The position numbers and the translations under genes are program-made. Shown piece after piece: positions 1 through 7,537 of a DNA stretch of 56,941 bases (position 1 is the stretch's first letter; every line of letters begins with the position of its first letter). Source of the stretch: Bacteroidales bacterium (GTDB lineage Bacteria; Bacteroidota; Bacteroidia; Bacteroidales; Lentimicrobiaceae); the NCBI GenBank assembly GCA_016788045.1, contig JAEUTG010000053.1, positions 1 through 56,941 on the forward strand. The letters run 5' to 3'. The notes below the pieces were generated by a model, which saw nothing but the letters and a program-made list of their open reading frames with translations, had not been told where the DNA came from and ran no database searches.

Positions 1-119
1 TGCTCACCGATCTGAAGAAAATCAGAATCAACGACAAATGGTACCTGAATGAGATTACAAACCACGCACAGAAGATGATCGGGAAAATCGGACTGTCCAT
101 CGAGGAGTATAATACGTAA
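1..119 (+). CDS. 3' end of an unrecognised gene (partial)
   Basis: The reading frame is open from the window edge (codons from base 3) to a TAA at 117-119 and gives the last 38 residues of a protein, ending KIGLSIEEYNT. The segment is charged and probably helical, with KWYLNEITNHAQKM in its middle, and shows no membrane segment. I do not recognise the family from this fragment. Codon use looks like the normal genes of the window, unlike the AT-rich cassette that follows. The rest of the gene lies outside the window. Confidence 0.55.
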   Translation, partial: LTDLKKIRINDKWYLNEITNHAQKMIGKIGLSIEEYNT

Positions 120-272
120 TTCTTTCCAGGTTAGAGATTAATGCTAAAAATTGTTTTATTCTGTTCTCATTCATTAGCCGAACTGGTTGGATCATCTGCT
201 ATTGAAGCTGTATAAATGGATATAACCCAACGCGCTTTTGAAATGGGCTTAGCGGCTGAAGTGAAAGCGAAA
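120..272. other. intergenic, no gene seen
   Basis: An AT-leaning spacer between the partial gene and the first 78-bp repeat copy. The plus frame from about 219 is open for some 58 codons into the repeat, but it resembles nothing I know and has no convincing start. I do not call it a gene. Confidence 0.4.
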
Positions 273-350
273 GCGGGGGGTGAGGCCCTACCCACCCGCA
301 AAATGAGGTGGTGCCATTCTATTATCAAAAGATGCAGTTCGCCGGAGGCT
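273..350 (+). repeat. 78-bp direct repeat, left copy
   Basis: This segment recurs at 1767-1844 in the same orientation with 5 mismatches in 78 positions by eye. It begins GCGGGGGGTGAGGCCCTACC and ends CGGAGGCT. The flanking bases differ on both sides, so the ends are sharp. The two copies bracket the Rhs-tip/membrane-protein cassette. The right end of this copy overlaps a hairpin followed by TTTT. The repeat could be a family of intergenic elements or the scar of a recombination event. Confidence 0.85.
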
Positions 351-369
351 AAGGATTGCTCCGGCTTTT
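341..369 (+). terminator. putative intrinsic terminator
   Basis: A 7-bp GC-rich stem GCCGGAG (341-347) pairs with CTCCGGC (359-365) across an 11-nt loop and is followed by TTTT. It would end transcription coming from the plus-strand gene at the left edge of the window. It lies just upstream of the 3' end of the minus-strand cassette genes. Confidence 0.55.
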
Positions 370-372
370 GTG

Positions 373-759
373 TTATATGTTTTGTTGTCTAATGGCATAT
401 CCAATCCAAATCAATAATATCAAAGAAACAATAAAATACAGTATTACTAATAGATTGTAAATTTTTTGTGACTTCTTGGTTAAAGATAATACCCAATTAT
501 CAATATTAGATTGTTTAACAGATGGTCTATAATACAACAGATTGACTATAAAAAATATAATTGGGAGTCCTAAAAAGTATTTATCAATTATACTAAAACT
601 ATAACCCCAATAATATTTCAGACAATTTAAAATAAATAGTATGTTAAATCCCTGAAATACAGCCAATATTATTATAGCTGACAAAAAGGGTGAAAAATCA
701 AGAACTATTTTCGTATTCCACCACTTCATCTTATAGAAAACATAATCAAAGAATTTCAT
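373..759 (-). CDS. small membrane protein, candidate immunity protein
   Basis: A 128-residue, very AT-rich gene. It encodes at least three hydrophobic segments at about residues 25-46, 57-77 and 99-122, separated by short charged stretches, and has no cleavable signal peptide. The ATG at 757-759 directly abuts the TAA (760-762) of the Rhs tip upstream, so the two are translationally linked in the order toxin then next gene. In polymorphic toxin loci this place is normally held by the cognate immunity protein. An integral membrane immunity protein would fit a toxin acting on or in the inner membrane. That role is inferred from position and topology only, as I recognise no named family. Base composition differs sharply from the GC-richer neighbourhood, consistent with lateral acquisition. 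Confidence 0.65.
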   Translation of the reverse strand: MKFFDYVFYKMKWWNTKIVLDFSPFLSAIIILAVFQGFNILFILNCLKYYWGYSFSIIDKYFLGLPIIFFIVNLLYYRPSVKQSNIDNWVLSLTKKSQKIYNLLVILYFIVSLILLIWIGYAIRQQNI

Positions 760-1713
760 TTAGTATTCGATTTTATTAGTTTTAAGGTATTCCAAAATAA
801 TAGATTCTTGAGGCTTAGGAGCAAACCATTTACTTGGACCATAATTCTTGCCTAATTCCCATCCAATTGACCATGATGCTCCAATTATCCCTCCGAAAAT
901 GCCTGCCAAACCTGACACCATATCTCTAGCGAAAAGTTCGTTACTAATTTCTCCCCTTTCCCATTCAATATAGCTACCATACATACTATATGCACCTACG
1001 GCTTTACCTAATAAACCTACATTTCCGCTCCAGTTTTTTGCAAAAGCATTCTTCCCTCCAGTAACGCCATTTCCACCCCATGCTTGAGATCTGAATTTTA
1101 AATCTTTTCCCATCCATGTTCCAAATTCTTTGCTATACAAAGACTTTTCCGCAGCTGTTAAAACTGCACTTGTATAAAACGTCCAATCTAAACCCCCTTG
1201 CCCTGCGGCGTACAATGGCACCTTTTTCTCATAAAACCCAAATGCAGGTCCAGCCTCCTTCCAGGATTCACCATTAAAGAAAGAATTCTTTCCTGTTTTA
1301 TAGCCAACGTTTTTCAGGTAATAGTAATTCCTTTGTTTGTCTTCCTGTAAACCATTGTTTTTCTTTTCTGATTCAATCATCCGGTTAAAATTCCGGAAAT
1401 ATTTGCCTAAGCCGGGATCAGCGCCAGGTCTTGAAGACTGTATCCACTGGTCAGTGGTAAGTCCATCAGCTCCATACTTTTCCGGACCCATTCCCAAATA
1501 GTCAATAAAATTAACCGGATTATTTATCGCATACACATACGCTGATTGGGACGAAAACAGTTCTGCTAATGGATCCGCGCTGTGAAATCTGCCTAACTGC
1601 GCATCAAACATCCTCGCCCCATAATCCAGCCTGGGATGCACCTCACCCCACCCTCTCCTGAAGGAGAGGGCTGCTACTGAGGTGTTTGAGTGTTTGAGTA
1701 ACATCCGGAACAA
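760..1713 (-). CDS. orphan Rhs C-terminal tip (5'-truncated Rhs/polymorphic toxin)
   Basis: Residues about 28-76 match the end of the Rhs repeat-associated core: LDYGARMFDAQLGRFHSADP, then YVYAINNPVNFIDYLGMG. The normal very long YD-repeat shell and any secretion domain are missing. The frame opens with a TTG at 1711-1713, an in-frame TGA lies just upstream, and the first 27 codons are not Rhs. Six of those codons come from a palindromic element, read as LSFRRG. Residues about 80-317 form the variable tip, rich in Gly, Trp and Lys. A hydrophobic glycine-rich stretch at about 265-285 ends in ASWSIGW. I recognise no nuclease or deaminase motif; membrane damage is one possibility. The immunity-type membrane gene follows with no gap. 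It is best read as a displaced or silent tip cassette that may be translated poorly or only after recombination with a full Rhs gene elsewhere. Confidence 0.7.
   Translation of the reverse strand: MFRMLLKHSNTSVAALSFRRGWGEVHPRLDYGARMFDAQLGRFHSADPLAELFSSQSAYVYAINNPVNFIDYLGMGPEKYGADGLTTDQWIQSSRPGADPGLGKYFRNFNRMIESEKKNNGLQEDKQRNYYYLKNVGYKTGKNSFFNGESWKEAGPAFGFYEKKVPLYAAGQGGLDWTFYTSAVLTAAEKSLYSKEFGTWMGKDLKFRSQAWGGNGVTGGKNAFAKNWSGNVGLLGKAVGAYSMYGSYIEWERGEISNELFARDMVSGLAGIFGGIIGASWSIGWELGKNYGPSKWFAPKPQESIILEYLKTNKIEY
1651..1670. repeat. REP-like palindrome (inverted copy inside Rhs tip frame)
   Basis: CCCTCTCC-TGAA-GGAGAGGG, an 8-bp perfect stem with a 4-nt loop. It is the reverse complement of the palindrome at 1748-1767, and the similarity extends to the adjoining G-rich GTGAGG sequence. 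This copy lies inside the first codons of the Rhs tip frame and contributes the residues LSFRRG there. Confidence 0.8.
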
Positions 1714-1747
1714 AAATCAAAGCTACAAAAAATAACGGGAACAAGCT

Positions 1748-1767
1748 CCCTCTCCTTCAGGAGAGGG
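1748..1767. repeat. REP-like palindrome
   Basis: CCCTCTCC-TTCA-GGAGAGGG, a perfect 8-bp stem and 4-nt loop running directly into the right 78-bp repeat (GCGGGGGGTGAGG). The left 78-bp copy at 273 lacks this palindrome. The element resembles the short GC-rich palindromic repeats scattered between genes in many bacteria. Confidence 0.8.
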
Positions 1768-1844
1768 CGGGGGGTGAGGCCCTACCCACCCGCAAAATGA
1801 GTTGGTGCCATTCAATTATCAAAAGATGCAGATCATCGGAGGCT
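1767..1844 (+). repeat. 78-bp direct repeat, right copy
   Basis: The second copy of the element at 273-350, same orientation, with 5 mismatches. It closes the 1.4-kb cassette (351-1766) that carries the Rhs tip and membrane protein. It is followed by a run that ends at the next gene's 3' end (1957). No other gene is visible in 1714-1956. Confidence 0.85.
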
Positions 1845-1956
1845 CTCAGAATAACCGGCCTGGTTTTTCCGGAATATTCATTCAAAAAACCGGAAAACAG
1901 CTGTTTCGGAAGCGCTCAGGGGTGCTTTTAGGGAAGCCTATTTCATTTATAAACAT

Positions 1957-4266
1957 TTACCGAAGGTCAATCCGGTGATTGTTAAAGAACAAAAAATCAC
2001 CCTCCTCCCTGTAAACATCCATCCCCTTTTCCCTGATCAGCAGATCGTCGATATAGAGCGGGCCCCTGGCATCCCGCGGTCCGACGGTTACAATGTAGAT
2101 TCCGCTGAGCGGATTGTTTACCCTGAAACTGAATTCAGGCATCGACCAGTCTCCATTGATGGTTTCGCTCTGATCGGGGAAGCAGGTGGTCTGTGTCCAG
2201 GTGCCCTGTTTTTCGTCGTATTCTTCGACCATGAACCGGAAGTAAAGGTTGAGTGCATCGGGGTGTCCGTTGTACATCCAGGCGCTGATGTTGTACTCTT
2301 TGCCGGATTCAAAGGTTCCGGGGGCGAATTCAGCCAGTACATTGCGGCCCTTTTTCATGGCTTCAAATCCCCCGCTACCCCTGAAAACCTTTTCCGGCTT
2401 GCGGTCGTCAAATCCATTGTAATAAAGAAATCCTTCACGGGAGGTCAGAAATGAACCGGAGGCGTGCAACTGCTGCCGGCGGGCCATGAAATCGCTCCAG
2501 GCCCTTTGGTTTCCTGATGACAACAGGTCATCAACCTCCAGTTTGAGCATTGATATCGCTGGACTGCTGAAGACCGGGGTACATTTGCCGAGCAGCAGCA
2601 ATTCATATTCCGACACAGGATCTGCCGTTCGTACGATAAGAAAAGGACGTTTATCGGTAAGATCCGCTGCGATGGCCTTTGGGTAGTAATCCGGCGTAAC
2701 CATCTGCAGGATTTTTTTGCTCTCGGGAACCGAGGTTCGGGTGAGGTTGGCATTTACCATGGGCAGACGGGTGTGATAAGATAGCAGGGTAGCCAGGCGG
2801 GTGGTGGCGCTGCCCCCTGGCCGTGAATAACTTTCCGATCCCTGGTAAAAGAAAGGCAGGGCGATGATTGCCTGATAATCAGAGGGCACAAAAGCCTCTG
2901 TGGCGCGGAGCAGGTCAGCATCCAGGTTTTCCTTCCTGAAAAGGTTGGTGTTCCGGCGTATATCGTGCGACACCTCCCGGTGATACGACCACGATTCGGG
3001 AATGTTCAGGGCAAGGGCTGTAAAGGCCATCAGAATAGCAATCCGTTTTGTCCGGCGGCTCCCGGCGTTGGTATAAACCTGATTTACCACCCAGGCTGAA
3101 AAAGCTGTTGCTGCAAAGAAAAACGGCCAGGTAAACCGCCCGAGTGCCCTGAATTGCTTGATCACAGGCATCAGGTCAACCAGGGCAGGAAGCTGCCGGA
3201 AAGGGAAAGCCATGGCAAAGAGCAGTACCACGAAAGCAGCCAGCAGGCTGATGTTCATGAGTCTGTTTCCGAAAAAACCGCTGATAAAAGTACGTCTTCG
3301 AGTGATAAGGCCATACAATCCGGTAAACAGGAAAACCACAACCAGCAATGAGGTAAACAGCCCCACATAGCTCCAGGCTTCCCACTGCTGTCTGATGCCA
3401 TGGTCTGTAATGCTGTCGAGCCAGGGACGGAGGGGCGGATGGTTTGGCACCAGCACATCGTCGGCTTCAGCCACATAGAGAAAGAATCCTGAAGGGTTGT
3501 TGGTACGACCGGTATGCGTATCGGTAATCCGCACAAAGGCAAAGAAAAACACCACCGGAAGTGCGAGCGTGGCAAGCATTTTCAAATACCCGCTCAGGTG
3601 TTCCCTCCGTTTTTTATCCGTCAGAAAACCAACAAAGCTCATCACAATCAGGAAGAACGAAACAATCATTCCAAGGTAGGCATGAATGAAAAACCAGAAA
3701 AGATTGTTTATCAGCAGGTAAGCGTAATGTCGTTTCTCCCCGTTACGATTCAGTGCCCTGAGCATCAGAAACCAGGAGAAGGGGACAGCGGGACTGTACG
3801 ACAAAGCCAGGTGCCCGCCCAGGCGGAAAATCTGCGGTGCCAGCATGGCAATTCCGATGCTGAACAACAGGCTGAACCAGGGCCGGATGTTCAGTTCAAG
3901 CAACAGGAAATAAACCACGATAAAGGTAAGCAGAACCGAAAAAATCATCAGGAAGTTCAGAATTCCGGTGCTGTTGAGTGCCAGCGAAGGAAATAATTCA
4001 GCCAGCGGTTTAAGCAGCAACACAAACACCGGATGTGAGTCGGTGTACATAAAATGCTCGCCATACGGATGGTTCATCCCTTCAAAATTGGTGTAGCTGC
4101 CGTTGTTCCGGATCTGATAGTTGTAGGTGAAATAATTCTTCAGTCCATCGCCATCGGCCGAAAACAGGTAATCCCCGGGATGCAGCAACACGCTGCCATA
4201 AAACCCGAAGGTAAAGGCTAGTGCAATAATTATCAATGCGATAAGCGGCGCATTTCGGTTTTTCAT
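1957..4266 (-). CDS. GT-C-like polytopic membrane protein with C-terminal jelly-roll domain
   Basis: A 769-residue protein from the ATG at 4264-4266. I chose that start because the hydrophobic N-terminus begins there, and the 35 codons of open frame upstream look non-coding. TM1 (about residues 7-28) is followed by an acidic loop FSADGDGLKNYFT, the place where GT-C enzymes such as YfhO and GT39 carry their catalytic or metal-binding acid. About ten further membrane segments run to residue 430. A soluble periplasmic part follows. Its last 150 residues (from YYNGFDD, through KEYNISAWMYN, to LYIDDLLIRE) have the beta-sandwich pattern of a carbohydrate-binding module. The likely role is transfer of lipid-linked sugars to a surface glycan or glycoprotein, but the acceptor is unknown. 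It is divergent from the ArnT-like gene at 4566, with other glycan genes next door. Confidence 0.65.
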   Translation of the reverse strand: MKNRNAPLIALIIIALAFTFGFYGSVLLHPGDYLFSADGDGLKNYFTYNYQIRNNGSYTNFEGMNHPYGEHFMYTDSHPVFVLLLKPLAELFPSLALNSTGILNFLMIFSVLLTFIVVYFLLLELNIRPWFSLLFSIGIAMLAPQIFRLGGHLALSYSPAVPFSWFLMLRALNRNGEKRHYAYLLINNLFWFFIHAYLGMIVSFFLIVMSFVGFLTDKKRREHLSGYLKMLATLALPVVFFFAFVRITDTHTGRTNNPSGFFLYVAEADDVLVPNHPPLRPWLDSITDHGIRQQWEAWSYVGLFTSLLVVVFLFTGLYGLITRRRTFISGFFGNRLMNISLLAAFVVLLFAMAFPFRQLPALVDLMPVIKQFRALGRFTWPFFFAATAFSAWVVNQVYTNAGSRRTKRIAILMAFTALALNIPESWSYHREVSHDIRRNTNLFRKENLDADLLRATEAFVPSDYQAIIALPFFYQGSESYSRPGGSATTRLATLLSYHTRLPMVNANLTRTSVPESKKILQMVTPDYYPKAIAADLTDKRPFLIVRTADPVSEYELLLLGKCTPVFSSPAISMLKLEVDDLLSSGNQRAWSDFMARRQQLHASGSFLTSREGFLYYNGFDDRKPEKVFRGSGGFEAMKKGRNVLAEFAPGTFESGKEYNISAWMYNGHPDALNLYFRFMVEEYDEKQGTWTQTTCFPDQSETINGDWSMPEFSFRVNNPLSGIYIVTVGPRDARGPLYIDDLLIREKGMDVYREEGDFLFFNNHRIDLR

Positions 4267-4431
4267 AGTGACTGCGATGAGACTGTATGCCGGTTTCAAT
4301 GCAAATATAGACGGGTTTCGGTTCATTCGGGCAGGCTCAAAGGCATTTGGCCTGCAAAAGCTTTGTGACAAAGAAATTCAGGAAGGATAAAATATTTCGG
4401 TGTTGCGCTCATGGGTAAGGGCTAAACAGTT

Positions 4432-4439
4432 TAACTTTG
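4432..4439 (+). promoter_or_regulatory. TAnnTTTG -7 element before the GT39-GT2 pair
   Basis: TAACTTTG matches the Bacteroidota -7 consensus exactly and lies about 125 nt before the ATG of the GT39 gene. No well-spaced TTTG -33 box is visible; the nearest TTG is 26 nt upstream. The call is therefore tentative. Confidence 0.35.
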
Positions 4440-4565
4440 GATTCCGCCGGAACCACTTCCGGACCTGAAATATCCGGCTTTGTGAGAATCGGGTAAAGGA
4501 TACAATAGCAGGGTTTTCAACCGGAAATCCTGAATGAAATTGCTTAACTGCCAACATCAGATTTT

Positions 4566-6047
4566 ATGCAAAAATTTGCATTCCCCGTCCTCAAGATCCT
4601 GCTGTTTCTGCTGATTGTCTACAGCCCTTTCTTCCTTCATCTGGGCAATATGCCGGTGAGGGTCTGGGACGAAGCCCGGCTGATTGCCAACACACTTGAG
4701 ATGGCCGGAAACGGGAATTACCTTGTTCCTCATTTCCAGGACAATCCCGACATGTGGAACACCAAGCCACCGCTGATGATCTGGGTTCAGCTGCTGATGC
4801 TGAAAATCGCAGGTAATCAGGAACTGGCATTCAGACTTCCATCAGCCATTGCCGGTTTACTCACTGCCACCACACTGCTGCTGCTGTTCAGCAATTACCT
4901 GAAGAGCTACTGGTTTGGCATTCTTACTGTTCTGATTCTGGTAACTTCCAACGGCTACATCGGGGATCACGTAACCCGGACCGGGGATTACGATGCGCTG
5001 CTGACCCTGTTCACCACCTTCTTCGCCGTTTCGTTCTTTCTGTATACCGAAACCGGCAAGCCGAAATTTCTTCATTTCTTTTTTGCCGGTATCGTGCTTG
5101 CCGTTTTCACCAAAAGCGTGCAGGGCCTGCTGTTCCTGCCAGCCCTGCTGATTTATCTTTTGATTTCAGGAAATTTCCTGAAAACCCTGAGAAACAAATG
5201 GGTGTACATCGATTTTGTGATTGCGGCCGCCGTAATCGCTGGGTATTACCTGCTGAGGGAATCGGTAAACCCCGGGTATCTCGAGGCCGTATATGTGAAC
5301 GAACTCGGAGGCCGATACCTTGAAACAACCGAAAATCACCGGCATGAATTTATGTATTACATGAATCTGCTGGCCGACAAGCAATTCGGCAACTGGATCA
5401 TCTTTGTCCCGATCGGTATTTTTACCGGTTTAACCTTCCCTGACAAAAAAATAAGGAACCTCAGCCTCTACACCTTCCTGTTGGGCAGTGTGTATCTGCT
5501 CATTATTTCGTCGGCAGGGACCAAACTGGCCTGGTACGACGCCCCATTGTATCCGTTGCTGGCCATACTTGCGGCACTCCCCGTTTACCGGATTTTTGGC
5601 CTGATTGCCGGCTATAGAAGCGAAAAAAACAGGAAGTGGCTGAACGTGCTCTATCCGGCCTTGTTTGTAGTTTCACTATATTATATCCCTTACCAGAACA
5701 TTATCCACAAAGTATATAAACCCCACGAAGAAGAACGCGAAGATGAGTTCTACTCCATCAGCCACGTGCTGCAACGGGCAGTTCAGGGCAAAAACGATCT
5801 GAACAACTGTTTTGTATGTTATACCGGGTATGATGTTCATCTTCAATATTATACCGATCAGCTAATGGAACAGGGCAAAAAGGTACGGATGACAGTTCCC
5901 GGAGCGCTGAAGCCCGGCGACAAGGTAATTTATGCCCAGGATTATATCCGGAAGAAAATAGAAGAGAAGTTTCAATTCGTGGAGACCGATAGTTTCAAAA
6001 ATGTCAAATTCATTACAATAAATGGTACCAGAGACAGCAACAACTGA
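4566..6047 (+). CDS. GT39 (ArnT-like) lipid-linked sugar transferase
   Basis: A 493-residue polytopic membrane protein. TM1 is followed by a periplasmic loop with the GT39/ArnT acidic pair in RVWDEARL (Asp35, Glu36) and then NTKPPLMIW (KPP at about 67-69), both hallmarks of dolichyl-/undecaprenyl-phosphate sugar transferases. TRTGDYDALL follows another membrane segment. About ten TM helices lead to a C-terminal soluble part of some 110 residues. It is expected to move a sugar from undecaprenyl phosphate to lipid A, protein or another periplasmic acceptor. Its stop codon overlaps the start of the GT2 gene by 26 nt, so the two are coupled. This matches the ArnC/ArnT or GtrB/GtrC logic: GT2 makes the lipid-phosphate sugar and the GT39 uses it. 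The sugar itself cannot be read from sequence. Confidence 0.85.
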   Translation: MQKFAFPVLKILLFLLIVYSPFFLHLGNMPVRVWDEARLIANTLEMAGNGNYLVPHFQDNPDMWNTKPPLMIWVQLLMLKIAGNQELAFRLPSAIAGLLTATTLLLLFSNYLKSYWFGILTVLILVTSNGYIGDHVTRTGDYDALLTLFTTFFAVSFFLYTETGKPKFLHFFFAGIVLAVFTKSVQGLLFLPALLIYLLISGNFLKTLRNKWVYIDFVIAAAVIAGYYLLRESVNPGYLEAVYVNELGGRYLETTENHRHEFMYYMNLLADKQFGNWIIFVPIGIFTGLTFPDKKIRNLSLYTFLLGSVYLLIISSAGTKLAWYDAPLYPLLAILAALPVYRIFGLIAGYRSEKNRKWLNVLYPALFVVSLYYIPYQNIIHKVYKPHEEEREDEFYSISHVLQRAVQGKNDLNNCFVCYTGYDVHLQYYTDQLMEQGKKVRMTVPGALKPGDKVIYAQDYIRKKIEEKFQFVETDSFKNVKFITINGTRDSNN

Positions 6048-6993
6048 CCTGAGCGTAGTTGTACCCCTGTACAACGAAGAAAAGGTTCTGGATGAACTGA
6101 ATGAACGGCTGAAAAATGCCTGTAGTAAGATTACACAGAATTTTGAGCTGATTTTCGTCAACGACGGCAGTTCCGACGGCACACTTCCGAAGCTGAAACA
6201 ACACGCCGAAGCTGACCAAAGGGTCAGGTACATCGCTTTTACACGCAATTTCGGCCATCAGAACGCGGTGATGGCGGGCATACAGTACAGTCGTGGCAAA
6301 GCGGTGGTGCTGATCGATGGTGATCTGCAGGATCCGCCCGAACTGATCCCTTCGCTGTATGAAAAATACCTGGAAGGAAACAAAGTGGTTTACGCCCGGC
6401 GGATTCAGCGAAAGGGAGAAACCTTCTTTAAAAAAGCAACGGCCGGAATTTTTTACAGAACCCTGAAAAAGATCATCTCGTTTGATCTGCCGCTGGATAC
6501 CGGCGATTTCAGGCTTATTGCACGCGAGGTAATCGATCAGCTCACAGCCATGGGCGAATCGAACAGATTTATCCGGGGACAGATTGCATGGCTCGGCTTC
6601 CGGCAGGCCGGCGTTGATTTTGAGCGTCAGGAACGAAAAGCCGGGGATACCAAATACACACTGAGAAAAATGCTGCGCTTTGCCATGGACGGTATTACCT
6701 CTTTCTCGAACTTCCCCCTTCAGATAGCAACATTCATGGGGTTTCTGTTCTCACTGGTCTCGTTTATCATCATTCTGTACGCGCTTTATTCAAAATTTAT
6801 TCTGAAGGAGGTAGTAACCGGCTGGACATCGCTTATCATCAGTACCATGTTCATCGGTGGCATTCAGTTACTCTGCATCGGCATCATCGGAGAATACATC
6901 AGCAGGATTTCTGCCGATGTAAAAAAACGACCTTCGTTTGTAATCGATGAAACCAACCTTCCCGGAACAGGGAATGTGGTTACCAAAGACTGA
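6022..6993 (+). CDS. GT2 polyprenyl-phosphate glycosyltransferase (GtrB/DPM1/ArnC type)
   Basis: A 323-residue protein with an N-terminal GT-A domain: VVVPLYNEE (residues 12-20), FVNDGSSDGT (45-54) and the metal-binding DGDLQDPPEL (99-108). FRLIAREV and RFIRGQIAWLG follow, typical of the DPM1/GtrB group. Two C-terminal TM helices (about 233-262 and 270-298) anchor it, as in GtrB. It should transfer a sugar from a nucleotide donor to undecaprenyl phosphate on the cytoplasmic side. The ATG at 6022 lies inside the last codons of the GT39 gene, so translation is coupled and the GT39 is the likely consumer of the product. No third gene of the GtrA flippase type is present here. Confidence 0.9.
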   Translation: MVPETATTDLSVVVPLYNEEKVLDELNERLKNACSKITQNFELIFVNDGSSDGTLPKLKQHAEADQRVRYIAFTRNFGHQNAVMAGIQYSRGKAVVLIDGDLQDPPELIPSLYEKYLEGNKVVYARRIQRKGETFFKKATAGIFYRTLKKIISFDLPLDTGDFRLIAREVIDQLTAMGESNRFIRGQIAWLGFRQAGVDFERQERKAGDTKYTLRKMLRFAMDGITSFSNFPLQIATFMGFLFSLVSFIIILYALYSKFILKEVVTGWTSLIISTMFIGGIQLLCIGIIGEYISRISADVKKRPSFVIDETNLPGTGNVVTKD

Positions 6994-7135
6994 GAAAAAC
7001 TTTAAAAGCCCTCCAGGCGGTTAATTTCCTTGTTAAAGGCAAATATTCTATCTTTACATAATGCAAACGTGCCCACGTTAAATCATGGCTGTTTGCAGAT
7101 AGCCTTTATCCATCAACCCTCTGAATCAAAGCACC

Positions 7136-7486
7136 ATGATTACTGTTTACCACAACCCGAAATGTCGTAAATCAAGAGCCGGGCTCGACTATGTTAAAAG
7201 CACCGGGGCTGAAGTTGAAGTCAGGGAATACATCAGGGAAGGCATCTCAGCAAATGAGGTAAAGCAACTCACCTTATTGCTCGGAATAAAACCCATTGAG
7301 CTGGTCAGGACGCAGGAGGAGTACTACCGGGAAAATCTTAAAGATCAGAATCTTACGGATGATGACTGGTACAGTATCCTTTCAGAAAATCCCAGGCTGA
7401 TAAAGCGGCCGGTAGTGGTTTGTGATGGCAGGGCTGTGCTGGCTGATCCTCCGGAAAAAGCCGGCCTGATTCTGAATAAAGCCTGA
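7136..7486 (+). CDS. ArsC/Spx-family thiol reductase (arsenate reductase-like)
   Basis: A 116-residue thioredoxin-fold protein of the ArsC family. The N-terminal strand carries HNPKCRKSR with the nucleophilic Cys10, as in glutaredoxin-dependent ArsC (HNPxCxxSR). Arg58, and Arg91 in LIKRPVVV, align with the arginines that bind arsenate. The length is slightly below E. coli ArsC. There is no arsenite pump or ArsR gene nearby, so a housekeeping redox role is as likely as arsenic resistance. It sits 51 nt before fumC in the same direction and could be co-transcribed. A TATCTTTA at about 7049, one base off the -7 consensus, may be its promoter. Confidence 0.85.
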   Translation: MITVYHNPKCRKSRAGLDYVKSTGAEVEVREYIREGISANEVKQLTLLLGIKPIELVRTQEEYYRENLKDQNLTDDDWYSILSENPRLIKRPVVVCDGRAVLADPPEKAGLILNKA

Positions 7487-7537
7487 AAACAGACAGGTAT
7501 TGAGCCAATGTAAAACAATCAAAATAACTTCATAAAG

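Noticed and set aside
351..1766. insertion sequence or transposon
   Set aside because: No transposase is encoded, and the flanking 78-bp elements are direct, not inverted, repeats. Only a recombination cassette can be argued.
1975..2454. 159-codon open frame on the plus strand
   Set aside because: Antisense to the 3' part of the GT-C-like gene. The sense frame gives a sensible jelly-roll domain.
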